The translations under genes were made by a program, and so were the position numbers. From EB88 sp965199135 (GTDB lineage Bacteria; Acidobacteriota; Terriglobia; Terriglobales; Acidobacteriaceae): a DNA stretch of 64,000 nucleotides. Below the pieces are notes generated by a model. The model had not been told where the DNA came from. It saw nothing but the letters and a program-made list of their open reading frames with translations, and ran no database searches. This document shows positions 35,400 through 44,360 of this stretch, in pieces; the stretch's first letter is position 1, and each line of letters opens with the position of its first letter. Location of the stretch: NCBI GenBank assembly GCA_965199135.1, contig OZ240685.1:3472001-3536000 (forward strand). The letters run 5' to 3'.

Positions 35400-36320
35400 C
35401 TAGCTTCCCTGGACGTCGCCAAGATAGAAGGCACGGATCCCTGCACACAAGAGCAGGAGCAGAAGCGCCTCACCGACGATTGCGAGATTCCGACGTGAGG
35501 TAAACAAGGCTCGTGGTGCGCCGATCCGGGGCACCATGGGCAAGGCCAGCAAAAGCCCCGCCACGAAGCCGCCCAGATGGGCCATGTTATCGATCCGCAT
35601 CGAGAAATGGCTCAGGTCCGATCCGAATCCCAGCACGAAGTTCAACACGGCAAACCAGATCACGTTCTTGCGGAGTGCTTGACGGTCGGCCGGGGGCAGC
35701 GGCAAGTACTTCGAGCTCAGCAGCACGATCAGCACGCCCGCAAGACCGAAGATCGCTCCAGAGGCGCCCGCACCAACAACCCCGCCGGAGCCATCACGTG
35801 CGAGCCCCGGGTTGATGGCAAGACTGAGCACGTTGCCCGCAAAGCCGGTCAGTATATAGGCGGCAATGGTGCCGGCAACCCCGAGCAGCGGCTCTCCCAG
35901 CAAGCCCAGGTTCCAGAGGCACCACATGTTCAGCCCAAGGTGCAGCAGCCCGATATGGACGAACATCGCGGTGATCAGCCGCCACCATTGCCCAAAGACC
36001 AGCACAAAGGGTCCATAATCGGCTCCCCAGTGGATCAGCTGTTCTGGCGATGGGGCAACAAGCGATACGCCGCTCAATGTCATGGCCAGGAACACCGCAC
36101 AGTTGATGCCCACCAGGATGTAGGTGGCTGGAGCATCTGCCCAGCTGCGCTGCCGTCGCACTCTCGGTGCCTGCGGGGAAACCGACGGCGGCCCGGGCGG
36201 AAGCACCTCGGCATAGCCGCTGCCATAGGTGGTCACACTCGACGGAGATGTTGGGCCTAGGGGCGAAACCACCTCGCCTGTTGGCGGACGCTCCCACCCG
36301 ATCTCGTCGCGGTCAGCCAT
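35400..36320 (-). CDS. Rhomboid-family intramembrane serine protease
   Basis: A 306-residue membrane protein. After a proline-rich cytoplasmic tail (about 1-62) come six or seven helices with the rhomboid marks FVHIGLLHLGLNM (loop and helix 2), the catalytic serine in GASGAIFGLAG and the catalytic histidine in NMAHLGGFVAG. Both members of the Ser-His pair are present, so it should be active. TACCGT ends six bases before the ATG and there is no Shine-Dalgarno. The substrate is unknown. Confidence 0.9.
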   Translation of the reverse strand: MADRDEIGWERPPTGEVVSPLGPTSPSSVTTYGSGYAEVLPPGPPSVSPQAPRVRRQRSWADAPATYILVGINCAVFLAMTLSGVSLVAPSPEQLIHWGADYGPFVLVFGQWWRLITAMFVHIGLLHLGLNMWCLWNLGLLGEPLLGVAGTIAAYILTGFAGNVLSLAINPGLARDGSGGVVGAGASGAIFGLAGVLIVLLSSKYLPLPPADRQALRKNVIWFAVLNFVLGFGSDLSHFSMRIDNMAHLGGFVAGLLLALPMVPRIGAPRALFTSRRNLAIVGEALLLLLLCAGIRAFYLGDVQGS

Positions 36321-36326
36321 GCCACT

Positions 36327-36332
36327 ACGGTA
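36327..36332 (-). promoter_or_regulatory. Weak -10-like box before the rhomboid gene
   Basis: TACCGT on the minus strand, six bases before the ATG. It matches only the TANNNT form, so on its own it is weak; it is listed because its position agrees with the other leaderless candidates. Confidence 0.25.
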
Positions 36333-36398
36333 CCGGCTGCCTGATCACCCCGCAACTTACCGGTGGTTTGGCCCAGGGGCGCTGCGACACCGCGCCGC

Positions 36399-36427
36399 AT
36401 GACAAGGCCCCCACCCCTTCGTACAAT
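36399..36427 (+). promoter_or_regulatory. Sigma-70-type promoter of purH
   Basis: ATGACA (36399-36404) and TACAAT (36422-36427) each differ from the consensus at one base and are 17 bp apart. The expected start point near 36434 leaves a leader of about 46 bases before the TTG start of purH. Confidence 0.65.
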
Positions 36428-36479
36428 CGTGGCATCCCTACCCGCGCTTCTCAGCGCAAAATCCTGGAGGCTTTTCTAC

Positions 36480-38108
36480 TTGACCGCGCTGAAACCTGTT
36501 CGCCGTGCCCTTTTAAGCGTCACTGACAAGGATGGCCTTGTGCCTTTTGCGAAGGCGCTGGTCGCGCATGGCGTGGAACTGGTCTCGACTGGCGGTACGG
36601 CACGCGCCCTGCGCGAGGGCGGCCTCACGGTCCGCGACATCGATGAGCTCACCGGCTTTCCGGAAATGCTCGATGGCCGCGTCAAGACGCTGCACCCCAA
36701 GGTGCATGGCGGCATCCTGCACATGCGCGCAAAACCCGAGCACCTCGACGCGGTCGCCAGACACGGCATCGAGCCGATCGACATGGTGGTTGTGAACCTT
36801 TACGCCTTCTCGAAGACTGCCGCCCGCGCAGGTGTACCCTTCGGCGAGCTCATCGAGAACATCGACATTGGCGGCCCCTCCATGCTGCGGTCAGCAGCCA
36901 AGAACTTTGAAGACGTGGCCGTGGTCACTGACCCACGCGACTACGAAGCCCTGATCACAGAACTCGGCGAGCACACCGGCCGGCTCACCCGTGCAACCCG
37001 TTTCCGTCTCGCACGCCAGGCCTTCAGCACAACCGCGGCTTACGATGTCGCGATCAGCAATGCACTCGATCGCATCGCGGAGGCTTATCCCACGCAGCCG
37101 CCCGTCGCCGATGCCCCGGCGGTGACGCCGGAACTTACTCCATTGCCGGAGACCCTGCGGCTGATCCTGCCGCGTACCGCCTCGCTCCGCTACGGCGAGA
37201 ACCCTCACCAGAGGGCAGCGCTCTATGCCGATGGTTCGAAGCGTGGCGTCGCCGGCGCCCTGCAGCTGCAGGGAAAAGAGCTCTCCTACAACAACCTGGT
37301 GGACCTCGATGCCTGCTGGGAGCTTGCCCAGGAGTTCACCGGGACCTCGACCCACGCGCTGCACAGCCCGCATGCGCCGGCAATGGTCGCCATCATCAAG
37401 CACACCAACCCATGCGGCGCGGCTACCGGTGCCACGGTGCTCGAGGCCTACCAGAAGGCACTCGCGGCAGACCCGGTTTCGGCCTTCGGCGGCGTCGTCG
37501 CGGTGAATACCGAAATTGATGAAGCTGCCGCCGAGGAGATCGCCAAGCTTTTCGTCGAGGCCATCGTCGCCCCGGCGTACACGCCAGGAGCCCGGGAGCG
37601 TTTCGCCGCCAAAAAGAACCTGCGGCTGCTCGAGATCGAGCACAGCGCCGGCGCCCAGGTGTTCAAGCACGTTTCCGGAGGCCTCCTGGTGCAGGACGCC
37701 GACCGGGCCGGGGCCACGGCAGCCGACCTGGAGGTTGTCACGACGCGGCAGCCTACCGATGAGGAGGAGCGCGCCCTGTTGTTTGCCTGGCGTGTCTGCA
37801 AGCATGTGAAGTCGAACGCGATCGTCTATGCGCGGGATGGGCAGACGGTAGGAATCGGAGCCGGCCAGATGAGCCGGGTCGATGCGGCCCGCTTTGGCGC
37901 GCAGAAGGCCACTCTTTCGCTTGCGGGGACGGTTGCAGCCTCGGACGCCTTCTTCCCCTTTGCAGATGGCCTCGAGGTGGTCGCCGAGGCTGGAGCGACC
38001 GCTGTGATCCAGCCCGGCGGTTCTGTCCGGGACCCGGAGGTCATTGCGGCTGCGGACCGGCTGGGCATCGCGATGGTCTTCACCGGGCATCGTCACTTCC
38101 GCCACTGA
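36480..38108 (+). CDS. purH: Bifunctional AICAR transformylase / IMP cyclohydrolase
   Basis: Last two steps of IMP synthesis, using 10-formyltetrahydrofolate. The TTG at 36480 with GGAGG nine bases upstream gives 542 residues. The MGS-like cyclohydrolase domain (about 1-190) has STGGTARALREGG and KTLHPKVHGGIL. The transformylase domain (about 200-542) has RYGENPHQRAALY, the catalytic KHTNPCGAA and the ending FTGHRHFRH typical of PurH. The longer frame from 36363 is not used, as it crosses the promoter and ribosome site. Confidence 0.97.
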   Translation: MTALKPVRRALLSVTDKDGLVPFAKALVAHGVELVSTGGTARALREGGLTVRDIDELTGFPEMLDGRVKTLHPKVHGGILHMRAKPEHLDAVARHGIEPIDMVVVNLYAFSKTAARAGVPFGELIENIDIGGPSMLRSAAKNFEDVAVVTDPRDYEALITELGEHTGRLTRATRFRLARQAFSTTAAYDVAISNALDRIAEAYPTQPPVADAPAVTPELTPLPETLRLILPRTASLRYGENPHQRAALYADGSKRGVAGALQLQGKELSYNNLVDLDACWELAQEFTGTSTHALHSPHAPAMVAIIKHTNPCGAATGATVLEAYQKALAADPVSAFGGVVAVNTEIDEAAAEEIAKLFVEAIVAPAYTPGARERFAAKKNLRLLEIEHSAGAQVFKHVSGGLLVQDADRAGATAADLEVVTTRQPTDEEERALLFAWRVCKHVKSNAIVYARDGQTVGIGAGQMSRVDAARFGAQKATLSLAGTVAASDAFFPFADGLEVVAEAGATAVIQPGGSVRDPEVIAAADRLGIAMVFTGHRHFRH

Positions 38109-38252
38109 TTGCGCACGAGCAGAGGGCGGCGCGTTCACCCGCCCGGAACGGCGTTTCTGACAGAAGGAATCCAGAAGCCAGTTACAATCGTCTGATCGAG
38201 CAAGCTGCCCAGGAAATTGGCGGCTGAAAGGCAGCGAACGCGCCGCACGCCT

Positions 38253-40373
38253 ATGATTCCTACAAGTTCTGCTTCAAACCGGACCCTCGCCGCACGCTCG
38301 GGAAGCCTCCTGGCCTTTGCTTCCCTGCTTCTGCTCCCGATCCCTGCGCACGCCCAGGCAAAGCCCTCTCAGCCTGTCACGGCCGCAGACAGCAAGGCTG
38401 ATGCCTACTACCACTCCATGTTGGCGCACGGGTATGAGGAGCAGGCGATCGCCGGCGGCCAGCCCGAACTCGCCAGCCGGGCAATCGACGAGTACAAGGC
38501 CGCCCTTGCGGAAGACCCCAACTCGCCCAGCCTGAACAATGGTCTCGCGGAGTTGTACTTCCGCACCGGGCGTGTCAAGGATGCGATCGAGGCAGCGCAG
38601 GCAGAGATCGCCCGCGATCCGAACTCGCTTGAAGCGCACAAACTGCTTGGCCGCATCTACCTGCGTTCGCTCGGTGATGGCCAGACTGCGCAGAACAACG
38701 GCAGCAACCAGATGCTGCAGCTTGCGATTGCCGAGTACAACCGCATCGTCGCGCTGGAGCCGGGCAGCATCGAGGACCACCTCCTGCTGGGCCAGCTTTA
38801 CTCCTTTGCCAAGGACTCCGGCCATGCGCAGGAGCAGTTCGGCGCAGCGCAGCGGATCAACCCGCACTCCGAAGAAGTCGTGCTGAACATGGCGCGCATT
38901 GATACGGAACAGGGCAACATCCGCGGCGCGATCCAGGTCCTCAACAGCCTGCCTGACGAAGACCAGACCGCCAAGACGGAGTACGCGCTCGGCGCAAGCT
39001 ACGACCAGGCGAAGGAAACCAAGCGCGCGATCACGGCGTATCAGAAATCGCTGACGCTTGAGCCCGACAACCTGGACGTGGAACGCGCGCTGGCCGAGGC
39101 GCTGCAGCACGATGGCCAGGATAAGTCGGCTCTCGCGGCGTACAACGATGTGATCGACGGCGACCCGACGGACGCCTCGGCGTACCTGCATGCCGCCGAA
39201 ATTGAGCGCGCGGAAGGCCGCTACGACGAAGCGCTGGCGAACCTGAAGAAGGCTGCGCCGCTTGCGTCGGACTCCCTGGAGATTCGCTACAACGAGGCGC
39301 TTGTGTACGAGCAGCTTGGGCAGTACAGCGACGCCGAGAAACTGCTGACAAAGATGGTGGCCGATGCAGAGCACTCAACCGGCGATTACTCTGCACCCGA
39401 GAAGAATAATTACGCGCTCTTCGTCGAGCACCTCGGCAATGTGCAAAGCGATCAGAACCGCACCGACGATGCGATCGCGACTTACAACAAGCTCATTCCG
39501 CTCGGCGGCGATTATGCGCTGACCGGCTACGGCGCGGAAGTGGACACCTATCGCGCGGCGCACCAGTACGACAAGGCCACCGCGGTACTCGAGCAGGCTA
39601 CAGCCAAGTACCCGAAAAACCGCGGCCTGAAGCTCGCGCTTGCAAGCCAGCTTGCCTCGACAGGGAAGTTTGACGAAGGGGTGTCGATGGCGCGCAGCCT
39701 CCTCAACAACACCCCCCAGGATCGTGAAGTGTATCTGTCGCTGGCACAGATCGATACACGCGCCAAGAAGTGGAAAGAGACCAGCGAAGCGCTCGACAAG
39801 GCAGAGCAGCTCAGTACCACGGACCAAGAGCGCCTCGGCGTCTACCTGCAGCGTGCCGTGGTGGAGGATCGCCAGAAACACTTCGACGCTGCGGACGAAA
39901 GCTACAAGAAGGCTCTCGCGATCGACCCGAATAACAGCCTTGTGCTGAACGATTACGGCTACATGCTGGCGGATCGCGGCGCACGCCTGAATGAAGCGCT
40001 GAGCATGATCCAGAAGGCCGTGAAGCTCGACCCGGATAACTATGCGAATCTCGATTCGCTTGGCTGGACATACTTCAAGCTGGGCCAGTATGCACTCGCG
40101 GAGAACAACCTGCTCAAGGCCAGCCAGCGCAGTGCGCAGGATGCCACGGTGCATGAACACCTGGGCGATCTCTACGAAAAGACGGATCGACTGAAGCAGG
40201 CTGCGAACCAGTGGGAGGAGTCCCTGCGGCTGTTCGCCAAGACCGATCCCGCGGATGCAGAGCCGGGCGAAGGCTCGCGCCTCCAAAAGAAGCTCGACTC
40301 CGCGCGCGTGCGTCTAGCCAAGGAGATGCCCGGACCACAAACCGGCGATAAGACAGACAAGCAGCACCCGTAG
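38253..40373 (+). CDS. Exported tetratricopeptide-repeat protein
   Basis: A 706-residue protein with a signal peptide (about 1-34, ending IPAHAQA) and at least ten TPR units over the whole mature length, for example SIEDHLLLGQLYSFAKDSGH and the conserved last repeats NSLVLNDYGYMLADRGARLNEAL and NYANLDSLGWTYFKLGQY. It should act as a periplasmic or outer-membrane scaffold. TACAAT (38183-38188) is a candidate -10. A start at TTG 38217 would add 12 basic residues; the ATG gives the better signal peptide. Confidence 0.85.
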   Translation: MIPTSSASNRTLAARSGSLLAFASLLLLPIPAHAQAKPSQPVTAADSKADAYYHSMLAHGYEEQAIAGGQPELASRAIDEYKAALAEDPNSPSLNNGLAELYFRTGRVKDAIEAAQAEIARDPNSLEAHKLLGRIYLRSLGDGQTAQNNGSNQMLQLAIAEYNRIVALEPGSIEDHLLLGQLYSFAKDSGHAQEQFGAAQRINPHSEEVVLNMARIDTEQGNIRGAIQVLNSLPDEDQTAKTEYALGASYDQAKETKRAITAYQKSLTLEPDNLDVERALAEALQHDGQDKSALAAYNDVIDGDPTDASAYLHAAEIERAEGRYDEALANLKKAAPLASDSLEIRYNEALVYEQLGQYSDAEKLLTKMVADAEHSTGDYSAPEKNNYALFVEHLGNVQSDQNRTDDAIATYNKLIPLGGDYALTGYGAEVDTYRAAHQYDKATAVLEQATAKYPKNRGLKLALASQLASTGKFDEGVSMARSLLNNTPQDREVYLSLAQIDTRAKKWKETSEALDKAEQLSTTDQERLGVYLQRAVVEDRQKHFDAADESYKKALAIDPNNSLVLNDYGYMLADRGARLNEALSMIQKAVKLDPDNYANLDSLGWTYFKLGQYALAENNLLKASQRSAQDATVHEHLGDLYEKTDRLKQAANQWEESLRLFAKTDPADAEPGEGSRLQKKLDSARVRLAKEMPGPQTGDKTDKQHP

Positions 40374-40424
40374 CTGCTTGCACGAATGCAGGACTGCATG
40401 GACCGCCGCGCGCGCTGCCCGGTA

Positions 40425-40456
40425 GGAGGAGCAATCGCTCGAGTGGTCGCTCCTCC
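40425..40456 (+). terminator. Hairpin after the TPR gene
   Basis: GGAGGAGC (40425-40432) and GCTCCTCC (40449-40456) form an 8-bp stem with a 16-base loop, about 50 bp after the TPR stop. There is no T-run, so the terminator call is weak. Confidence 0.35.
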
Positions 40457-40484
40457 GGCACAGAAGCGATTACTCTAAACAGGC

Positions 40485-41660
40485 ATGCAGTTCCCGCTTC
40501 ACTCCTGTGCTGCCTCCGATGATCCCGCAGACGTGCTTGCCCAGCGCCAGCACCCGGAACCGGAGCACGCGTATCGCTCTGCCTTCGAGCGAGATCGCGC
40601 CCGCATCATCCATGCCCGCGCCTTTCGCCGTCTGGCAGGCAAAACGCAGGTGTTTTCCGAAGGGAGCGCAGCGAGCGAACCCTCGGATCATTTCCGCTCG
40701 CGGCTCACGCACACCATGGAAGTCTCGCAGATTGCGCGCACCATAGCGAAGACGCTCGGGCTCAATCCAAACCTCACCGAAGCACTCGCCCTTGTGCATG
40801 ATATCGGCCACCCACCCTTTGGACATGCAGGCGAACGGGCGCTCGACGAGGCCCTGCGTGAGTACGGACTGCGCTTCGATCACAACCTGCATGCACTGCG
40901 GATCGTGGAGCACTTTGAGCAACGCTATGCCGCCTTTCGCGGCCTGAACCTGACCTTTGCGGTGCGCGAAGGCATCATCAAGCACTCGCACGATTACACG
41001 AGCGCAGAGCAGCCGCAGCTCGCGGAGTACCTGCTCGATCAGCAGCCGCCACTCGAAGCCCAACTGATCGATCTCGCCGATGAGATCGCGTACCTCACTG
41101 CCGACCTCGACGATGGCATGGAAGCAGAGTTACTCGAGATCGAGCACGTACGTGCGCATCTGCCACTCTTCGAACGCTTCTATGCGCCGATGGAGCAGAG
41201 CCACCAGGACGCCAGTCCCAAGCTCATCTTCAACGAGGCACTCAAGCTGATGCTCAACGCGCTGGTCAGCGATCTGCTCGTGGAAACCGTGCGACGAGTG
41301 AGAGAGGCCGGCGTAACGACACTGTCCGGCGTGCGCACGATCGGTAGCCGCCTGGTCGCATTTTCACCCGAGGTGGAGCGGGCGCGCGTGGAAGCGAAGC
41401 GCTATCTCTACGCGCACCTGTATGGTTCGCACGCGCTCGAGCGCGATCACACCTTGGCGGAGACCGTGGTGCGCGACTTGTTTCATGCCTGGGTGGAGAA
41501 CCCGACGCTGCTGCCGCCAGGCTACTCCACCCGCATTGCGGGACTGGGCGGCGAGGAAGCCGCACCGCGCGTTGTTGCTGATTACATTGCCGGGATGACC
41601 GATCACTTCATCCAGCAGCAGCACCTCGCCTGGAAGGCCGCGCACACGCCGCACTTTTGA
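40485..41660 (+). CDS. dgt: dGTPase-like HD-domain triphosphohydrolase
   Basis: A 391-residue protein of the deoxyguanosine triphosphate triphosphohydrolase-like family. The metal-binding HD residues are in RLTHTMEVSQIA, ALVHDIGHPPFGHAGE and DLADEIAYLTADLDDGM. It would remove triphosphate from dNTPs and so restrain their pools. The length fits the short dgt-like type rather than the 505-residue E. coli enzyme. TACTCT lies eight bases before the ATG. Converges on the ASADH-like gene with one base between stops. Confidence 0.92.
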   Translation: MQFPLHSCAASDDPADVLAQRQHPEPEHAYRSAFERDRARIIHARAFRRLAGKTQVFSEGSAASEPSDHFRSRLTHTMEVSQIARTIAKTLGLNPNLTEALALVHDIGHPPFGHAGERALDEALREYGLRFDHNLHALRIVEHFEQRYAAFRGLNLTFAVREGIIKHSHDYTSAEQPQLAEYLLDQQPPLEAQLIDLADEIAYLTADLDDGMEAELLEIEHVRAHLPLFERFYAPMEQSHQDASPKLIFNEALKLMLNALVSDLLVETVRRVREAGVTTLSGVRTIGSRLVAFSPEVERARVEAKRYLYAHLYGSHALERDHTLAETVVRDLFHAWVENPTLLPPGYSTRIAGLGGEEAAPRVVADYIAGMTDHFIQQQHLAWKAAHTPHF

Positions 41661-41661
41661 G

Positions 41662-42702
41662 CTACTGCACCTTGCCCTGCGGGCGCAGGCGGCGCAACTC
41701 GCCAGCGCAGGCGATCGCGTTGAGCGAAGCGAACTTCAGGTTGTCGAACGCAGCCCAGATCCAGAAGCGTGTCGACGTTGCCGCGTTCGCATCGGTTTGA
41801 CGCACGCGTAAGAGCACATCTTCCTGCCCGGCCGAGCTGAGATTGCTGGGCGGATCGCTCTCGCCGATCACTACATCGATGTGATCGCCAGCCAGCGCTG
41901 CTTCGAGGTGCTCGAGCGCCACCGGCCGCTCCAGCTCGACGCCAAGCGAGATACCGTAGCCGTGGAAGGCAGGCACCTGCAACAGCTGGACACCCACCTC
42001 GGGTAGACGGCCACCCGAAATCAGGCTGTAATGACGCCGGATGCGCGCCTCGGTTGCGACCAGATCGATCTTCGCAGCCTCGCCCAGGGTTGGTGTCACA
42101 TTAAACGCCACCTGCATGTCGAAGACTTCTTTTGGCATGCTCTGGAAGTTCAAGAGCGTGACTGTCTGCTGATGCAGTTCGTCCACAGCCGCGCGGCCGT
42201 GTTCGGATGCAGGCTCGCACACCGTGGCCCATGCGCTGCGTACCGCACCCACATCCTGCAGCCGCGCCAGCAGGAGGCCCAGCGTCGTTGCCGCGATGTG
42301 CGCCGGAACGAGGGCAGGTGTATGCAGGTCCGGCATCGGCGTGGTTGGGTTGTCGATAGCCTCACGCACCCATGGCGACATCACGATCACGCCTGGCTCG
42401 TTCTCCATCACGCCCGAGATGTCGATGATGCTCGCATGGGCGTCGGCCGCCTTGCGCCAGTGCGTACTCGCCTGCGCTGGAGAGCCTGCGAAGAACACAT
42501 AATCCACGCGCGTGAATGAGTCCACATCGATGCGCTGGATGACCGTGACCTCATCCCCGACCGTTTCGATCTGTCCCAGGCCTTCTTCTTCGTCCATCAG
42601 CAGGATCTCTGCTGTGGCGAAAGGGCTTTCCTCGAGTGCTTCGGTCAGTTCTTTTCCATGCAGGGATGCTGCCCCTACGATCGCAATCCGTACCTTGTCC
42701 AC
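41662..42702 (-). CDS. Aspartate-semialdehyde dehydrogenase-like protein without the catalytic cysteine
   Basis: 346 residues with the full two-domain fold: a Rossmann start (RIAIVGAASLHGKELTEAL), the FFAGSPAQAS loop and the dimerisation domain with AFHGYGISLGVELERP, which supplies the usual histidine. At the active-site position where ASADHs read N-C-(S/T)-T the sequence is PDLHTPALVPAHIAATT (about 124-140), with no cysteine. This resembles the Usg-type paralogues of asd, which are thought to be non-catalytic. GTG start with AAGGA just upstream. Last gene of the psd-pssA run, 15 bp after pssA. Confidence 0.8.
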   Translation of the reverse strand: MDKVRIAIVGAASLHGKELTEALEESPFATAEILLMDEEEGLGQIETVGDEVTVIQRIDVDSFTRVDYVFFAGSPAQASTHWRKAADAHASIIDISGVMENEPGVIVMSPWVREAIDNPTTPMPDLHTPALVPAHIAATTLGLLLARLQDVGAVRSAWATVCEPASEHGRAAVDELHQQTVTLLNFQSMPKEVFDMQVAFNVTPTLGEAAKIDLVATEARIRRHYSLISGGRLPEVGVQLLQVPAFHGYGISLGVELERPVALEHLEAALAGDHIDVVIGESDPPSNLSSAGQEDVLLRVRQTDANAATSTRFWIWAAFDNLKFASLNAIACAGELRRLRPQGKVQ

Positions 42703-42717
42703 AATCCTTCTTTCACT

Positions 42718-43602
42718 CTAGGCGATGCCAGGCCGCGCCGACTTCCGTTGGGAGGAGTACAGCAGCCGCGCCAGCACACCAGAAAACATGTAAATCAATG
42801 CGATCGCCGCTAGTACATACTGCGAGAAGAACACCAGCGCGTACAGGAAAAAGCCCAGCAGTACGATCCAGCGAAAGGGATGCGCATTGGCGAGGTTGAT
42901 CTCCTTGCCGCTCCAGAAACGCCAGGTGCTCACCATCAGAAAGCCGATGAGCCCCACATACGCTCCCCACAACAGCGCCACCCAGTGGATCGACACGGGA
43001 ATCCCGCTGAAGAAATGCACCACGGCTGCGATCGCACCGGCTGCTGCGGGGATCGGCATGCCGACAAAGTACTTGCGTCCGGGTCGGCCGGGGTTCTTCG
43101 GCACCGGTGTTCCCATGCTGTTGAAGCGTGCCAGCCGCGCCGCACCGCACAGGAGAAACAGAAAACAGAAGAGTGCGCCGAACTCTACGAGCTTGTGGTG
43201 CAGGCTGCCCGGCAGCGACACCGGAAGCATTCGGAACCCCCAGGTGTAGGCCAGCAGCGACGGAGCCACGCCGAAGGTAATTACGTCGGCGAGCGAATCC
43301 AGCTCCTTGCCGAACTCGCTCGTGGTGTCGGTCATGCGTGCGATGCGGCCATCAATCGTGTCAAAGGGAATCGCAAACCCGATCGCCAGCGCCGCATAGT
43401 CGAAATGCTGTGGCTCGAGCGCCGAGCCCTGCAGGCTTTGCGTGATGGCGTAATACCCTGCCGCGATATTGCCCGCAGTAAACAGCGAGGGAAGGATGTA
43501 CATCCCACGGGAGCGCCGCTTGCGTTTCGTGCGCTCCTCTCCTGCCTCCCCGTGCAACGCCGTCACTGGGACAGCCGCCAGCCGGGGCTGCTGTTCGCTC
43601 AC
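42718..43602 (-). CDS. pssA: CDP-diacylglycerol-serine O-phosphatidyltransferase
   Basis: Makes phosphatidylserine from CDP-diacylglycerol and serine in the inner membrane. 294 residues with about eight hydrophobic segments after a basic start (KRKRRSRGMYILPSLFTAGN). The CDP-alcohol phosphotransferase motif is intact: DTIDGRIARMTDTTSEFGKE, continuing LDSLAD. Its ATG overlaps the psd stop by four bases (ATGA), so the two steps of phosphatidylethanolamine synthesis are translationally coupled. Confidence 0.95.
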   Translation of the reverse strand: MSEQQPRLAAVPVTALHGEAGEERTKRKRRSRGMYILPSLFTAGNIAAGYYAITQSLQGSALEPQHFDYAALAIGFAIPFDTIDGRIARMTDTTSEFGKELDSLADVITFGVAPSLLAYTWGFRMLPVSLPGSLHHKLVEFGALFCFLFLLCGAARLARFNSMGTPVPKNPGRPGRKYFVGMPIPAAAGAIAAVVHFFSGIPVSIHWVALLWGAYVGLIGFLMVSTWRFWSGKEINLANAHPFRWIVLLGFFLYALVFFSQYVLAAIALIYMFSGVLARLLYSSQRKSARPGIA

Positions 43603-44279
43603 CGGCCCAGCCCCGGTGCCGCGTGAGTTGCGGTCGCCTGCTCGGCATACGCCCCACGCGTGGGAGCTACATGGGCCAGAACCGTGCTGCCACCCTTCAC
43701 GATCGCGCCGAGCGCCACACGCACATCCGCATCGGCAGGCAGGATGATGTCGGTACGCGAGCCAAACTTGATCAGGCCGACGCGTTGTCCACGCTGCAAC
43801 TGATCCCCAACCTTCTGGCGGAACACGATGCGGCGCGCAAGCAGCCCGGCGATCTGCTTGAAGACCACCTCATAGCCATCGGCCGCTTCCATCACGCAGA
43901 TGTTCTGCTCGTTGCGATCCGCAGAGGCCGCATCCATCGCGTTCACGAAGGCGCCCTTCTGGTAGCGCACCTCCCGCACCACCCCGGCGACCGGGGCGCG
44001 ATTCACATGAACGTTGAAGACGTTGAGGAAGATGGAAATGCGAGTGCGGGCGCCTGAGGGCGTCACGATCGTCTCGACGCTCGTGATCTTGCCATCAGCC
44101 GGCGAGACCACAAGGCCCTCGCCCTGCGGGATCGAGCGTTCGGGGTCGCGGAAGAACCAGAGGAAAAACGCGGCAAAGCCAACCGGCAGGATCGCCCACC
44201 ACCACACGTGGGTGAGCGCCACCAGGACCACAGCTACCAGAAAGAGAGAGATGCCGTACAAGTATCCGTCGCGAACCAT
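43599..44279 (-). CDS. psd: Phosphatidylserine decarboxylase proenzyme
   Basis: Decarboxylates phosphatidylserine to phosphatidylethanolamine. 226 residues, the short PSD type with two N-terminal helices. The self-cleavage site that yields the pyruvoyl group is GGST in VKGGSTVLAHV near the C-terminus, and SPADGKITSVE, FLNVFNVHVNRAP and RIVFRQKVGDQLQRG are conserved blocks. The ATG at 44279 is chosen because TATAAT ends seven bases upstream; earlier in-frame ATGs would not be transcribed from it. A strong ribosome site is missing. Confidence 0.95.
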   Translation of the reverse strand: MVRDGYLYGISLFLVAVVLVALTHVWWWAILPVGFAAFFLWFFRDPERSIPQGEGLVVSPADGKITSVETIVTPSGARTRISIFLNVFNVHVNRAPVAGVVREVRYQKGAFVNAMDAASADRNEQNICVMEAADGYEVVFKQIAGLLARRIVFRQKVGDQLQRGQRVGLIKFGSRTDIILPADADVRVALGAIVKGGSTVLAHVAPTRGAYAEQATATHAAPGLGR

Positions 44280-44286
44280 CCCGCCC

Positions 44287-44292
44287 ATTATA
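44287..44292 (-). promoter_or_regulatory. -10 box of psd (leaderless candidate)
   Basis: Perfect TATAAT on the minus strand, followed by seven bases (GGGCGGG) and the ATG at 44279. It implies that psd-pssA have their own promoter inside the longer minus-strand run. Confidence 0.55.
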
Positions 44293-44360
44293 GTGGCGCG
44301 TTCGCCAGTTTGACGCCGCCCCGTAACCGCATGCACCTCGTGCGGCACAGCGGCAAAGCG

